Shown piece after piece: positions 1-11,573 of a DNA stretch of 64,000 bases (positions within the stretch are counted from its first letter, which is position 1; each line of letters begins with the position of its first letter). The notes under the pieces are model-generated. The model saw nothing but the letters and a program-made list of their open reading frames with translations. It was not told where the DNA came from and made no database searches. The position numbers and the translations under genes were made by a program. The stretch comes from Lineus longissimus (taxonomy: Eukaryota; Nemertea; Pilidiophora; Heteronemertea; Lineidae), in contig NC_088316.1 in assembly GCF_910592395.1 (NCBI RefSeq), forward strand, positions 14,694,001 to 14,758,000, read 5' to 3'.

Positions 1-2274
1 CAGGGGAATGCACACCGCACTTTGATTGTAATTATGACTATACGAATGAATCCGAGATGCTTAAGTTATCAAGTTTCTCAGCTTTGTTTCGTTATAAGGA
101 GATCAAAGTTAGTCCCTCAATTATTTATGGCCGATTGGCGCGTTTAACTGTCTTACCAGCTACTAGTAGTAGACAATTGGCTCCGATCTCGCATCAGTCG
201 TTTAAACCCGAATTATACCAAGAAACCCTCAACAAATCTTCATTTACATGTGCAGCATCACAAATTGACATTAAGTTAGATAAGAAGTTTGATACCCATT
301 CATTTATTTCACTAATCCGTACTGCATAATTGATGCCAATGGTGTAAGAGTGATGGGGCTCCATGTCAAAGGACTTATTGTGTCGTTGAGGGGTAGATAA
401 TTCAGCAGAGTAAGTTATACCCGTGACCTGACTGCCCAAAGAAGCCCACACAATGGCCGAAACTGTCCTTGTAGCAGAGAAATCGGAATAAAAGTTAAGA
501 AAATACAACAACTACCCCGATTTTAAAACACCAGAGCCATGGCAGAGTAGGCTCCTGTTTCTTCTCTGTTCAGAGCTCTAATCACAATCTACACAAATCT
601 AAAGGATGCCGTTTTTAAAGGAAACCTATAGCGAGACGCTGATAAAATGATCCCTTTAATCGGCATGTGAAGGCACAATGATCAGACAGGCCTCCTACTT
701 CAGCCATCAGAGAGAAAAAAGCAAGATATACAGATACACCGGTGGAAAGTATAGCCTGCATAGTTACCTCCATATACATAATATGCACTGTACCTGCGAC
801 AAAAATCCAATATGGTTATGATGCCGGCTCTGATGATGACAGAATGATGATGATAGGTTATGAATGGGAATGAGCAAGTGTCCGGAATATTTCTTATGGA
901 TGGTTGACACGTCTCATTATGTTCCTTTTTAAATGCTTGCATGTAGTTTTTCTTCTTGCAACCAGGCAGACGCTTTTTTCACCGAACGAAAAACAACAAA
1001 AAGGTCGACAGCGCAACAAGATGATAACGAATTAAGTGACGAAGAAATCATTGTTTATACCAGACGGCTTGCCAGAATCTGTCAAAGGAACCAGCCAAGA
1101 AGAAGCATAAAGAATGTCAATTGCATAAGGGAGTCCGCAGTTCATTAGCCAGAGAGAAATGGATGTCTCCGCGACTGAGCCCGATATGACCATTTAGTTC
1201 AGATGGCGCTAAATGATTCGCCCCTTGGCAGATTAATAGAACATGAGGACAGATTGTCTTGAGAGCTAGCGATTTAGACAAAATGGATTGCGAGGTTGAT
1301 ATAAAATATATGTTTTTGGAAAGCGCCGACTTCTGGACTAACCGAGAACTAACATGCAGCATTACCTCCAGCATTGCCGATGTAGGATGTATCTCAATTG
1401 CTTTGTACCTCTTATCGACAGTTATGGTAGTTTGAGAGGATACAGGTCTCAGCTTAATAATCATTCTCTTAAACCTGCATGGTTTTCGATATGATATCAC
1501 AACGGCACGAAAGGTGTTCTTTATTGAAACATCCTGATAATTTTTGATTTCATTCAACGTACATGTAACTACATAGGCGCCTCGGGCGAATAACGCCACT
1601 TCCTCTCAGATTCTGGTCAGTGTTGGATCCTTCGTGCTGGATACCATACAACATGTACAAGGAACTGCTTAGATGTAAGTAACGTCACTCTCCTATCAGC
1701 ATCCAGCCGGTGTTGTCATAACCTCAGTTCAACCTCAACACATGCCAATGACAAAAATGACAGAAAATAAAGTGACAAAGCATGTGACCTAGTTTATTAA
1801 ATCAAGGTACGTGAACATGATTGTAGACTGTAGTCGTCATGATTTTTCTGCGTTACAGAGTTATAAAAGCGTTCCGTCTAGGAATTTGTTCATTCTATGG
1901 AATACAATTTCCGGTTTTCATTTTAAATATTTCCGGTGTCTTCGATATTTAAGTCGCTGAAAAGAGCAAATTAATCACATGAATCGTATGTCATTATCAG
2001 TTACAGAAACGTCTACTTTTTTTTAAATTCACCAAAGTCATTCGTAATTTTGAACGTGCTTCATGTACGTGTACGTGTACATCAACCGGGAACCTGCACA
2101 ACAAACCAATCATATCAAATCAAATTTGGGGGTTCAAGAATGTGGATTACAGAAAAATATCGGATATCTAAGCGGCTGTAAAGAATTGAATTGATCTCAA
2201 GAATCGTTAATCAATCAATGCACTATTCTATCGGCACAGAAATACTGTTAATGCTCGCGCGTGCTGAAATGATG
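1..2274. repeat. Segment 'a', copy 1: no recognisable gene
   Basis: This is the left-most copy of the part of the unit lying between the TRPV-like 5' flank and the duplication junction. Short open frames exist on both strands, for example 933-1148 plus and 1117-1599 minus. None has a recognisable domain, and the changes between the three copies fall freely on coding positions. I see no gene. Copies 2 and 3 are 7444-10120 and 15349-17628. Confidence 0.6.
933..1148 (+). other. Unidentified 71-codon frame kept in all three copies
   Basis: The frame is present at 933-1148, 8367-8582 and 16282-16497 with the same length. A good acceptor-like tract (pyrimidines followed by CCAG) lies just inside its left end, so it could be part of an exon. 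The predicted peptide is hydrophilic, with an acidic patch followed by an arginine-rich stretch. I do not recognise it. The copies differ at three residues (Asp/Asn, Arg/Lys, Pro/Gln), and there is no sign of selection for coding. It is probably a chance frame in a young repeat. Confidence 0.15.
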
Positions 2275-2351
2275 TCATTTGCAGGAGCCAATCAGATAGC
2301 TCAGGTTGAGTGGGGTCATGAGGTTTGATTGTGTATCCAGGTTGATGCAGT
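2275..2351 (-). pseudogene. Relic of last exon of PAN-like secreted gene (junction 1)
   Basis: Read on the minus strand, this stretch ends in the same 25 codons and TGA stop (CINLDTQSN...GSCK) that form the C-terminus of the intact gene at 17629-17735. The homology stops at 2351, inside the exon. The first part of the exon and its splice acceptor are missing and the palindrome-bearing segment is joined on instead. This is a duplication-junction fragment, not an expressed gene. It shows that the right edge of the duplicated unit lies inside that gene. Confidence 0.85.
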
Positions 2352-2449
2352 ACGGTGGCCCATAGATGCAGTGGCCCATAGAGGACATGAGTTTATTTTC
2401 AATATAATAGAAAATTTTTCTTTTTACAATGCGTTTTTTTTCTCTCGAA

Positions 2450-2712
2450 TTACAACCGCCGTCGGATTTATTTCTCACCGCCGAAAAAATAATTTCCACC
2501 GCCGGGTAAAAAATAATAATTCCCACCACCGCCAAAGAAAAAAATATCCACCCCGGTGGAAATTAATATTGACCGCGGTGGAAATTAATATCCACCGCGG
2601 TGGAAATAATATCCACCGCGGGAGCTAATTCGTTATTGACACCGGGCGGATATTATTTCCACCGCGGTGGATATTATTTCCACCGCGGTGGTTATTATTT
2701 CCACCGCGGTAT
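2450..2712. repeat. Array of CCACCGCGGTGG palindromes in a large inverted repeat (unit 1)
   Basis: Perfect 12-bp palindromes CCACCGCGGTGG, each with a SacII core, and degenerate versions recur every 21 bp with AT-rich spacers such as AAATAATAT. Clear units start near 2570, 2592 and 2613 on the left and 2659, 2680 and 2701 on the right. The two halves are inverted copies of each other around a loop of about 25 bp centred near 2635. The region can therefore form a long stem as well as many small hairpins. Degenerate units continue left to about 2450. An equal copy lies at about 10296-10558. Copy 3 of the repeat ends just before where the array would start. Confidence 0.9.
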
Positions 2713-3724
2713 CATTGGCTACAATGACGGTAGACTTCACGAGCATGCATAGATATCGATTTTTTTACAATTTATTTTATCGTTGATGTTAGAATAAATG
2801 TACATCTATTCTAATGTCATGTATTATTTTATCGTAAACACTAGAATTCATGTATTCCGGTGTCCGTGATAATTTACCGGTGATTTCGACCAACAGTTAT
2901 CCAAAGTGTCAGTTACACCTGATAACCATGCAGAGAGAACTATTGCTTGAATATTAAGTCAGCTTCAGAGAATGCCCGCACCCATTATCTACCGTGGTCT
3001 CGAAGATGTAACACTGGGTACGGTACGGTATGCCTGTTTCTTAGCAATGTATACAAAACTATTTTTCTTAAAATAAAAAGCACTCTCACAATGACTGCCA
3101 CGACAAAAAAAAGCAGAAGATTCTGTGGTGATATGTACTAATTAGTTCATTTTTATTTGTCAAGCAGAAGGTTACACAATGGATACAAGCACGTTGACAC
3201 CATACACTATCACCGGGCTGTGCATTCGTCAGCACTAAATATCCGTTGACCGCGCTCAGCCCCTTTTAGTGATCCGAAAACATTTCAATGCACACATACA
3301 AAGCAACATGAAACATTACTCGTCAAGTTGGGTGCAGATTTTAAATGTTTCTATAAACACAGTGTGTCTCATTTGTAGAATATTTGAAAGTTTTGAACAC
3401 ACAACAAACAATCATTGCAAAACGTTAGTCTAATGTGTATGTATAGAGAGATCTATCACTATCCTTATATCATCAAGTCAAGAACAGCAGTGTCTTGGGT
3501 CAAAGTGTTAAGAACCGTGGCACAAACGGGGCTCAGGTTCTTAATAGGTATTCAGGTGGCTACATGCATATTGTGCACATATTATATTCCTCATACAAAC
3601 GTGAACATTTTACTATGTTCTGTATTAAGATAGAAGAGGCCCTGCCTTCGTGTGACTTAATCTGACATACCTGGCTCACGCCTACACTAGTCTCTCTTTA
3701 AATTTCCATTCCCAAAATGTCAAG
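2713..3724. other. 3' flank of TRPV-like gene, unit 1
   Basis: There is no coding signal here. It lies downstream of the minus-strand TRPV-like gene and probably holds its 3' UTR. A minus-strand AATAAA is present (TTTATT at 3152-3157), about 570 bp after the stop codon. The equivalent stretch in unit 2 is 10559-11573. Confidence 0.4.
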
Positions 3725-5749
3725 TCATCCTCTCACCGCTTTGGCTGCATTCTTCAGAACAAGAATCTTATGATCAAAAACCCGCCGCTTGCAGCGAAAG
3801 GCCCAGCCTAATACAAATGCAATCCTCCGCTCGACAGTCATGGCTATCTCGAGGCGATGGAGTTTGTGAATGATCGTGCCGTTCTCTGTAATCTCCGAGT
3901 GTTTGGTCGACATGACAGCGATCAGGAAATTGATGAGGAGAATGGTCACAACAACAATAAAGGCGATGTGAAGGATCTTAATGAGAAATAAGACCTGGAT
4001 CTCTCGGAATTCCGTCACTTGCACCATGTTTAACATAATGGTGAATGTGCTGTAGAAACCATTGGCATAGTTTGCGAATTCCATTCTGGAGCAGTCCAAT
4101 TTCAGAAGCTCTGTAAAGATCAGTGCGAATGAAAGGAATATAAGCAAGAAAACAGCAGAGAACTGGGCTAGAGCCATCATCATGCGCTGGAAACCAATCA
4201 CAAACATTCCCAAGCCTGGGAGACATTGCATGAAGTAGAGCAAGCTCCAAATAGTCATCACTTTGGCTACGCCGTATGATGTGACCGCGAATCGGATGAG
4301 ACCCGAGGAGTATGCGGAAGGGTTCTCTGCAGTTGGTGAAGCAGATAGGATGTTCATGCCAATTGCGAAGAAGATCATGTACCCAACACTGAACAGGAAA
4401 AAGGCAGCCCTGAAAAATGCCGAACTGATAGCATGACTTTTCTTCCCTGCGAGTTTTTTAAATTTTCGGTTTCTCCATCTGCGTATCACCACCAAGACCA
4501 GCTCAACGGCATCAATGCTGAGGGAGAACGCTCCTATGGCTATTAGTATGCTTCGCGAATCGTCAACAAATTCATCACTTTTAGTCCGCGATCTGTACAT
4601 CTTGAATAAGCCTCTAGTAATGCACACCAATGAAGCATTCTTATTTCGCGGCAAATTTGGTACAAATGAGTACATCTTTGCAAGAATATCAGCATCGGTT
4701 GTTGCGTTTGAGATATAGGTACCAATAATTGCTTTCCTATTGTTGTCGCCGGTAAGCAATACGTATTCCATTATCCTAAAAAGTGCCTCTGAGCCGATCA
4801 TGTTTATGTACACGAAGATCAAGTAGACGACTCGGTAGAGGAACCAGGCGATCACGGCTGGGCGCATCAAGGAGATGATTCGGCTCTGCCAGGCATCGAT
4901 GACTGGCGAGGACATCAGGCCACTCTTTCGGAGCGCGCACATCCTGTCCTCAGTTACATTAACCAAGTCTCTTAGCGGGGATAATTCCCTCCTTGACCCG
5001 GCCATGATGTATTCACTAAAATCATACCTGCACTGTACGACAGGACCGGACACCTCTTCCTGTAACTTGTAGACACCTTTTGTTTCTATGAAGCTATCTG
5101 CGATTTTGAATTTGCCAAGTTTGGTAGCTAACTCAAGTGGCCTCAGTCCGTCCTCGTTTTCTGCATGAAGTAATCGTTTCCTTTGGTGTTCTTTTCCATA
5201 AAATCGCAAAAGCCTTTGATACAAATCAACATATTCCGTCTCTTCTGCAAATTCCATAGAACTCCCAAGAATCAGTGCATGCGCCATGTTGCTATTCCAA
5301 ACATCCGTCGTCTGCAGAACTTCGTCCCCAAACCCTCGGCACAAGTACTCCAGGATTTGTTTTGAACAGAACATGGCTGCCAATGTCGCAGGGTAACAGA
5401 AGTAGCACATTTTGAGGAAGCCTTTGTTATAACTATTCTCAAAGCCGTGTTTGAATTCATCATTTTTTATCAGTAAACTCACAATTCGCTTCTTGTCCAC
5501 ATTCTCAGATAGATTCTCCAGAAGATATTTAAATGAACTGATATCATCTGACTGCAGTATTTCCAATAACTCATACTTGCTTTCGCCAGCCAGAATTGGT
5601 TGTGGGTTTTGAAGCACAGAGTTCATGGTGGTGAGTGTATCCTGGCATGGTTGCAGCGAAAGTTCTTCGACATTTTCATTCTCGTACCACATATTCCAGG
5701 GCTGAACTTTGGATGAAGAGGCCAGCTCGGGCTGACCCCCGTTCTTCAT
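3725..5749 (-). CDS. TRPV-like ion channel, tandem copy 1 (674 aa)
   Basis: This is a six-transmembrane TRP-type cation channel of the plasma or ciliary membrane, encoded in one coding exon. The N-terminus (about residues 60-245) is helical and ankyrin-like. It contains NEDGLRPLELATKLGK, close to the finger repeats of TRPV proteins, then YDFSEY before S1. Membrane helices fall near 297-316, 399-421, 445-467, 485-505, 525-547 and 588-614. The pore is FYSTFTIMLNMVQV (about 565-578), and a TRP-box-like IHKLHRLEIAMTVE follows S6. Two Asn glycosylation sequons lie in the S1-S2 loop. ATG 5749 was chosen because it follows a splice acceptor (GCAG/GTCAAT, exon start 5755). A donor CAG/GTAAGT at 6100/6099 implies a 5' UTR exon and a 344-bp intron (5756-6099). 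The stop is TGA at 3725. TRPV-like is my best placement; TRPA or a lineage-specific TRP group is possible. Confidence 0.88.
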   Translation of the reverse strand: MKNGGQPELASSSKVQPWNMWYENENVEELSLQPCQDTLTTMNSVLQNPQPILAGESKYELLEILQSDDISSFKYLLENLSENVDKKRIVSLLIKNDEFKHGFENSYNKGFLKMCYFCYPATLAAMFCSKQILEYLCRGFGDEVLQTTDVWNSNMAHALILGSSMEFAEETEYVDLYQRLLRFYGKEHQRKRLLHAENEDGLRPLELATKLGKFKIADSFIETKGVYKLQEEVSGPVVQCRYDFSEYIMAGSRRELSPLRDLVNVTEDRMCALRKSGLMSSPVIDAWQSRIISLMRPAVIAWFLYRVVYLIFVYINMIGSEALFRIMEYVLLTGDNNRKAIIGTYISNATTDADILAKMYSFVPNLPRNKNASLVCITRGLFKMYRSRTKSDEFVDDSRSILIAIGAFSLSIDAVELVLVVIRRWRNRKFKKLAGKKSHAISSAFFRAAFFLFSVGYMIFFAIGMNILSASPTAENPSAYSSGLIRFAVTSYGVAKVMTIWSLLYFMQCLPGLGMFVIGFQRMMMALAQFSAVFLLIFLSFALIFTELLKLDCSRMEFANYANGFYSTFTIMLNMVQVTEFREIQVLFLIKILHIAFIVVVTILLINFLIAVMSTKHSEITENGTIIHKLHRLEIAMTVERRIAFVLGWAFRCKRRVFDHKILVLKNAAKAVRG

Positions 5750-6100
5750 ATTGACCTGCAATGAGTGAATTTGTTAAATTGTGTACCGCTTTTGTCAATA
5801 AAGCCTCTGACAAATAGAAATTGATATTCCGATTTACCAGATGACGTGTGTGAGCATAAATGTTGCGCGCGGTCTCTGCGGACTATTTGGTTTTCCTCCT
5901 CGAAGTTGACAGTACGTTGCCAGGGGCGATGCAAACACACAATGTGACTAAAAGCATTTTTAGGAAGCAGGTATCACGCCAGTATACAGTTTTAAATCAG
6001 AGCACTGGAAATGCACTTTTAGGTATTTGCAGGAAATTTCTGAGAATATCTTATGAAATTTTTTATGAATATCTAATCAGAAATGGATGACAAACTTACC

Positions 6101-7443
6101 TGCACTTGAAAACGACTATTTTGTGATGATTTCCTCTGGCTGATCCGATATCATCCGTGAAAGCCCAACGCAACCGGATGCTAATTCTATTTGGGAAGTC
6201 TTTGTCATGCAGAACCGTAACATTTGGTCAGCCTGACAGTTGCCACAGTTTTAGAATGTTTAGTAAATATACCAAACCAATGACATTATCTAGATATTGG
6301 TTTATAATGTGAAATCAAATTGCTCTCGAATAGTATAGTCATGGTCATACTGCTTATAAAGGAATGTCGATAATTTAAAAAAAAATGTATCATGGATGGC
6401 CAGCACCGTGGAATGGCACTTAACAAATTGGAGAGAGAATTTAGGCGAACAAAGGTAGCCGATGTTGCATTTGATCTATGACGTTAATGACATCGTGCAA
6501 TTTATGAGACACTAGGCCGACACGATTTTTAAAAACGTTCACATAATTTGTCAACAGACGCGACAGTGGATCCATATTCATGACAAACTTTGCCACAATT
6601 TCCCCACTGTGTCATTGTATTTTTTTTGTTATTAATTTTAATTCCGAATTTATGAATACATGCGCGACGAGATGTACATTAAATAGAGATTTGCATCCAT
6701 AACTCCAGAAATTGAGGATGCTACTGCAAAAAAAGTACCAAGCGTAATGTTTTGCATTCTGAACTAAGAATAGGCAAAATCCACAGCGAGGTTAATGAAC
6801 AATGCATTACTTCCTGCAGGGCCATGCACTGGCGGCGCAAGAAGGAGTATTTGGCTCCTGGCAACGCGTCTAACGCGCAGGTTATCCCTTCAAACGGCTG
6901 ACCCTGGTATGTGCTTTTGCGAAATGATTTAAACAAGGGTGTAAACAAATCTACATGTTTGCACTGACAGTTATTTGTTCCGGAATTCTGATTCGCCATG
7001 ACATGCAGTTTTGCGATGGCATTTAATTCGTTTATAGCGCCTTTGATATATCAACCCAACAATGGAATGTAAAGGACCAGTGTGTAGTCATGATGCAGCG
7101 AGATATATTACAAAGACTTTTTGAAGCCACTGGGGAGAATCTTAAAAGAAAAAAGACATAATGAAGTCCAATCGTTCTAAACTCATTTTTATTGGGCACT
7201 TAATTCGATTGCATCGCCATGATGAAAGTAGCTAAAATGTTCATGTAATTTGTATTAGACTTGCAAATAATGGCTTCGTCGGGAGGGTACAAAGATTTTG
7301 ATGAAACCATTGGGACCGACAAAACTAGGAATCAATGTTGGCGCCATGGTGAAATTTCACCAAATGTCAACTCGAATGCAACATTTATGTCATTAACACA
7401 AAAAAAAAATTGGTACTTTGATACACGTCGAAAGGTTTTTTAC
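6101..7443. other. 5' flank of TRPV-like gene, unit 1
   Basis: Presumed promoter side of the minus-strand channel gene. No core promoter motif stands out. A minus-strand frame at 6721-6999 corresponds to part of the longer frame in unit 2 (14409-15077) but is broken here by small length changes in A and T runs. A short plus-strand frame starting at 7270 (MASSGGYKDFDET...) is also present in unit 2, at about 15175, with four residue changes in 45 and an early stop. Neither is recognisable. Confidence 0.3.
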
Positions 7444-9075
7444 CAGGGGAACGCACACCGCATTTTGATTGTAATTATGACTATACGAATGAATCCGAGA
7501 TGCTTAAGTTATCAAGTTTCTCAGCTTTGTTTCGTTATAAGGAGATCAAAGTTAGTCTCTCAATTATTTATGGCCCATTGGCGCGTTTAACTGTCTTACC
7601 AGCTACTAGTAGTTGCCCTCTTGAGTATGTTAGACAATTGGCTCCGATCTCGCATCAATCGTTTAAACCCGAATTATACAAGAAGCCCTCAATAAATTTT
7701 CATTTACATGTGCAGCATCACAAATTGACATTAAGTTAGATAAGAAGTTTGATACCCATTCATTTATTTCGCTAATCCGTACTGCATAATTGATGCCAAT
7801 GGTGTAAGAGTGATGGGGCTCCATGTCAAAGGACTTATTGTGTCGTTGAGGGGTAGTGACCTGACTGCCCAAAGAAGCCCACACAATGGCCGAAACAGTC
7901 CTTGAAGCAGAGAAATCGGAATAAAAGTTAAGAAAATACAACAACTACCCCGATTTTAAAACACCAGACCCATGGCAGAGTCGGCTCCTGTTTCTTCTCT
8001 GTTCAGAGCTCTAATCACAATCTACAGAAATCTAAAGGATGCCGTCTTTAAAGGAAACTTATAGCGAGACGCTGATAAAATGATCCCTTTAATCGGCATG
8101 TGTAGGCACAATGATCAGACAGGCCTCCTACTTCAGCCATCAGAGAGAAAAAAACAAGATGTACAGATACACCGATGGAAAGTATAGCCTACATAGTTAA
8201 CTCCATATACATAATGTGTACTGTACCTGCGACAAAAATCCAATATGGTTATGATGCCGGCTATGATGATGACAGAATGATGATGATAGGTTATGAATGG
8301 GAATGAGCAAGTGTCCGGAATATTTCTTATGGATGGTTGACACGTCTCATTATGTTCCTTTTTTAAATGCTTGCATGTAGTTTTTCTTCTTGCAACCAGG
8401 CAAACGCTTTTTTCACCGAACGAAAAACAACAAAAAGGTCGACAGCGCAACAAGATGATAACGAATTAAGTGACGAAGAAATCATTGTTTATACCAGACG
8501 GCTTGCCAGAATCTGTCAAAAGAACCAGCAAAGAAGAAGCATAAAGAATGTCAATTGCATTAGGGAGTCCGCAGTTCATTAGCCAGAGAGAAATGGATGT
8601 CTCCGCGACTGAGCCCGATATGACCATTTAGTTCAGATGGCGCTAAATGATTCGCCCCTTGGCAGATTAATAGAACATGAGGACAGATTGTCTTGAGAGC
8701 TAGCGATTTAGACAAAATGGATTGCGAGGTTGATATAAAATATATGTTTTTGGAAAGCGCCGACTTCTGGACTAACCGAGAACTAACTTGCAGCACAACC
8801 TCCCGCATTGCCGATGTGGGATGTATCTCAATTGCTTTGTACCTCTTATCGACAGTTATGGCAGTTTGAGAGGATATAGGTCTCAGCTTAATAATCATTC
8901 TCTTCAACCTGCATGGTTTTCGATATGATATCAAAACGGAACGAAATAAGTTCTTTATTGAAACATCCTGATAATTTTTGATCTAATTCAACACTCATGT
9001 AACTACATAGGCGCCTCGGGCGAATAACGCCACTTCCTCTCAGATTCTGGCTAGAGTTGGATCCTTCGTGCTGGA

Positions 9076-9517
9076 CGCAAGGGCCCAAAGCGCCGCGTAG
9101 CGGCAAAAAAGCGAAGCTGGCGAAACATTTATAACGGGTCACCGTCACTTATTATTGGACTTATAGCGCATTTACGGGGTTGCAACTATTTTGCTTTATA
9201 GTGTCACCAGGAAATAAAAGCATGCGACCTAACGCCGATCTATTTGTATAAAGTGATAATTGGAAGGTATATAGTAGGAAATATCAATAAAATAATCATT
9301 CCATGTCGTCTTTTGAGGGCATATTTGATTGTAAAAAATATATGTGTACGTCACCGGAGTCTCTGCAATGATAATTTTATCACAGCAGTCTCGCGCAAGT
9401 AAAAGTTCTTTACCTATTAGTTCTTCACTTATTAGTCTCAATGTCTGGCGCAAAGCCAGACGTTTTCCATTACGATTTCACTACGATGTTTGACAAGAAG
9501 GAGCAGTGCGCGAGATT
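9076..9517. mobile_element. 442-bp block present only in copy 2 of segment 'a'
   Basis: Between identical flanks (CTGGA on the left, GAACTGCTTAG on the right), copies 1 and 3 have only 20 bp while copy 2 has 442 bp. The block begins GC-rich with alternating GCGCCGCGTAGCGGC, then becomes AT-rich, and contains a small hairpin (CTGGC-GCAAA-GCCAG, 9445-9459). I see no target-site duplication, terminal inverted repeat or transposase frame. It is either an insertion in copy 2 or ancestral sequence lost from the others with 20 bp of filler. The second is plausible because both short copies share the same filler. Confidence 0.5.
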
Positions 9518-10120
9518 GAACTGCTTAGATGTAAGTAACGTCACTCTCCTATCAGCATCCAGCCGGTGTTGTCATACCTCAGTTCAACCTCAACACATGC
9601 CAATGACAAAAATCACAGAAAATAAAGTGACAAAGCATGTGACCTAGTTTATTAAATCAAGGTACGTGAACATGATTGTAGACTGTAGTCGCCATGATTT
9701 TTCTGCGTTACAGAGTTATAAAAGCGTTCCGTCTAGGAATTTTTTCATTCTATGGAATACAATTTCCGGTTTTCATTTTAAATATTTCCGGTGTCTTCGA
9801 TATTTAAGTCGCTGAAAAGAGCAAATTAATCACATGAATCGTAATGTCATTATCAGTTACAGAAACGTCTACTTTTTTTAAAATTCACCAAAGTCATTCG
9901 TAATTTTGAACGTGCTTCATGTACGTGTACGTGTACATCAACCGGGAACCTGCACAACAAACCAATCATATCAAATCAAATTTGGGGGTTCAAGAATGTG
10001 GATTACAGAAAAATATCGGATATCTAAGCGGCTGTAAAGAATTGAATTGATCTCAAGAATCGTTAATCAATCAATGCACTATTCTATCGTCACAGAAATA
10101 CTGTTAATGCTCGCGCGATG

Positions 10121-10197
10121 TCATTTGCAGGAGCCAATCAGATAGCTCAGGTTGAGTGGGGTCATGAGGTTTGATTGTGTATCCAGGTTGATGCAGT
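10121..10197 (-). pseudogene. Relic of last exon of PAN-like secreted gene (junction 2)
   Basis: This is identical in content to the relic at 2275-2351. It holds the C-terminal 25 codons and stop of the PAN-like gene, cut at the same base and joined to the palindrome-bearing segment. That both junctions break at the same base means they descend from one duplication event followed by further unequal exchange, not from two independent breaks. Confidence 0.85.
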
Positions 10198-10295
10198 ACG
10201 GTGGCCCATAGATGCAGTGGCCCATAGAGGACATGAGTTTATTTTCAATATAATAGAAAATTTTTCTTTTTACAATGCGTTTTTTTTCTCTCGAA

Positions 10296-10558
10296 TTACA
10301 ACCGCCGTCGGATTCATTTCTCACCGCCGAAAAAATAATTTCCACCGCCGGGTAAAAAATAATAATTCCCACCACCGCCAAAGAAAAAAATATCCACCCC
10401 GGTGGAAATTAATATTGACCGCGGTGGAAATTAATATCCACCGCGGTGGAAATAATATCCACCGCGGGAGCTAATTCGTTATTGACACCGGGCGGATATT
10501 ATTTCCACCGCGGTGGATATTATTTCCACCGCGGTGGTTATTATTTCCACCGCGGTAT
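10296..10558. repeat. CCACCGCGGTGG palindrome array (unit 2)
   Basis: This is the second copy of the array at 2450-2712, with the same order of perfect and degenerate palindromes and the same central loop. The two arrays are almost identical in sequence. For a structure prone to slippage and deletion, this implies very recent duplication or ongoing homogenisation. Confidence 0.9.
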
Positions 10559-11573
10559 CATTGGCTACAATGACAGTAGACTTCACGAGCATGCATAGAT
10601 ATCGATTTTTTTACAATTTATTTTATCGTTGATGTTAGAATAAATGTACATCTATTCTAATGTCATGTATTATTTTATCGTAAACACTAGAATTCATGTA
10701 TTCCGGTGTCCGTGATAATTTACCGGTGATTTCGACCAACAGTTATCCAAAGTGTCAGTTACACCTGATAACCATGCAGAGAGAACTATTGCTTGAATAT
10801 TAAGTCAGCTTCAGAGAATGCCCGCACCCATTATCTACCGTGGTCTCGAAGATTTAACACTGGGTACGGTACGGTATGCCTGTTTCTTAGCAATGTATAC
10901 AAAACTATTTTTCTTAAAATAAAAAGCACTCTCACAATGACTGCCACGACAAAAAAAAGCAGAAGATTCTGTGGTGATATGTACTAATTAGTTCATTTTT
11001 ATTTGTCAAGCAGAAGGTTACCCAATGGATACAAGCACGTTGACACCATACACTAACACAGGGCTGTGCATTCGTCAGCACTAAATATCCGTTGACCGCG
11101 CTCAGCCCCTTTTAGTGATCCGAAAAAATTTCAATGCACACAAAAAACAAAGCAACATGAAACATTACTCGTCAAGTTGGGTGCAGATTTTAAATGTTTC
11201 TATAAACACAGTGTGTCTCATTTGTAGAATATTTGAAAGTTTTGAACACACAACAAACAATCATTTTTAAACGTTAGTCTAATGTGTATGTATAGAGAGA
11301 TCTATCACTGTCCTTATATCATCAAGTCAAGAACAGCAGTGTCTTGGGTCAAAGTGTTAAGAACCGTGGCACAAACGGGGCTCAGGTTCTTAATAGGTAT
11401 TCAGGTGGCTACATGCATATTGTGCACATATTATATTCCTCATACAAACATGAACATTTTACTATGTTCTGTATTAAGATAGAAGAGGCCCTGCCTTCGT
11501 GTGACTTAATCTGACATACCTGGCTCACGCCTACACTAGTCTCTCTTTAAATTTCCATTCCCAAAATGTCAAG

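Noticed and set aside
1117-1599. 160-codon minus-strand frame with counterparts at 8560-8934 and 16466-16849
   Set aside because: The lengths differ, replacement changes are frequent between copies, no domain is recognisable, and it is not linked by splice signals to a known exon.
2329-2628. 99-codon plus-strand frame rich in His, Arg and Asn, repeated at 10175-10474
   Set aside because: It is a translation of the palindrome array and its AT-rich spacers; there is no independent coding evidence.
2450-2712. Regularly spaced short repeats resembling a CRISPR array
   Set aside because: The 12-bp palindromes have near-identical AT-rich spacers and lie in an animal genome next to intron-containing genes; this is a palindromic satellite.
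5750-5761. Four extra N-terminal codons for TRPV-like copy 1
   Set aside because: That frame starts at TTG and crosses a splice acceptor (GCAG/GTC). ATG 5749 is the first real start in the exon; the same holds at 13598.
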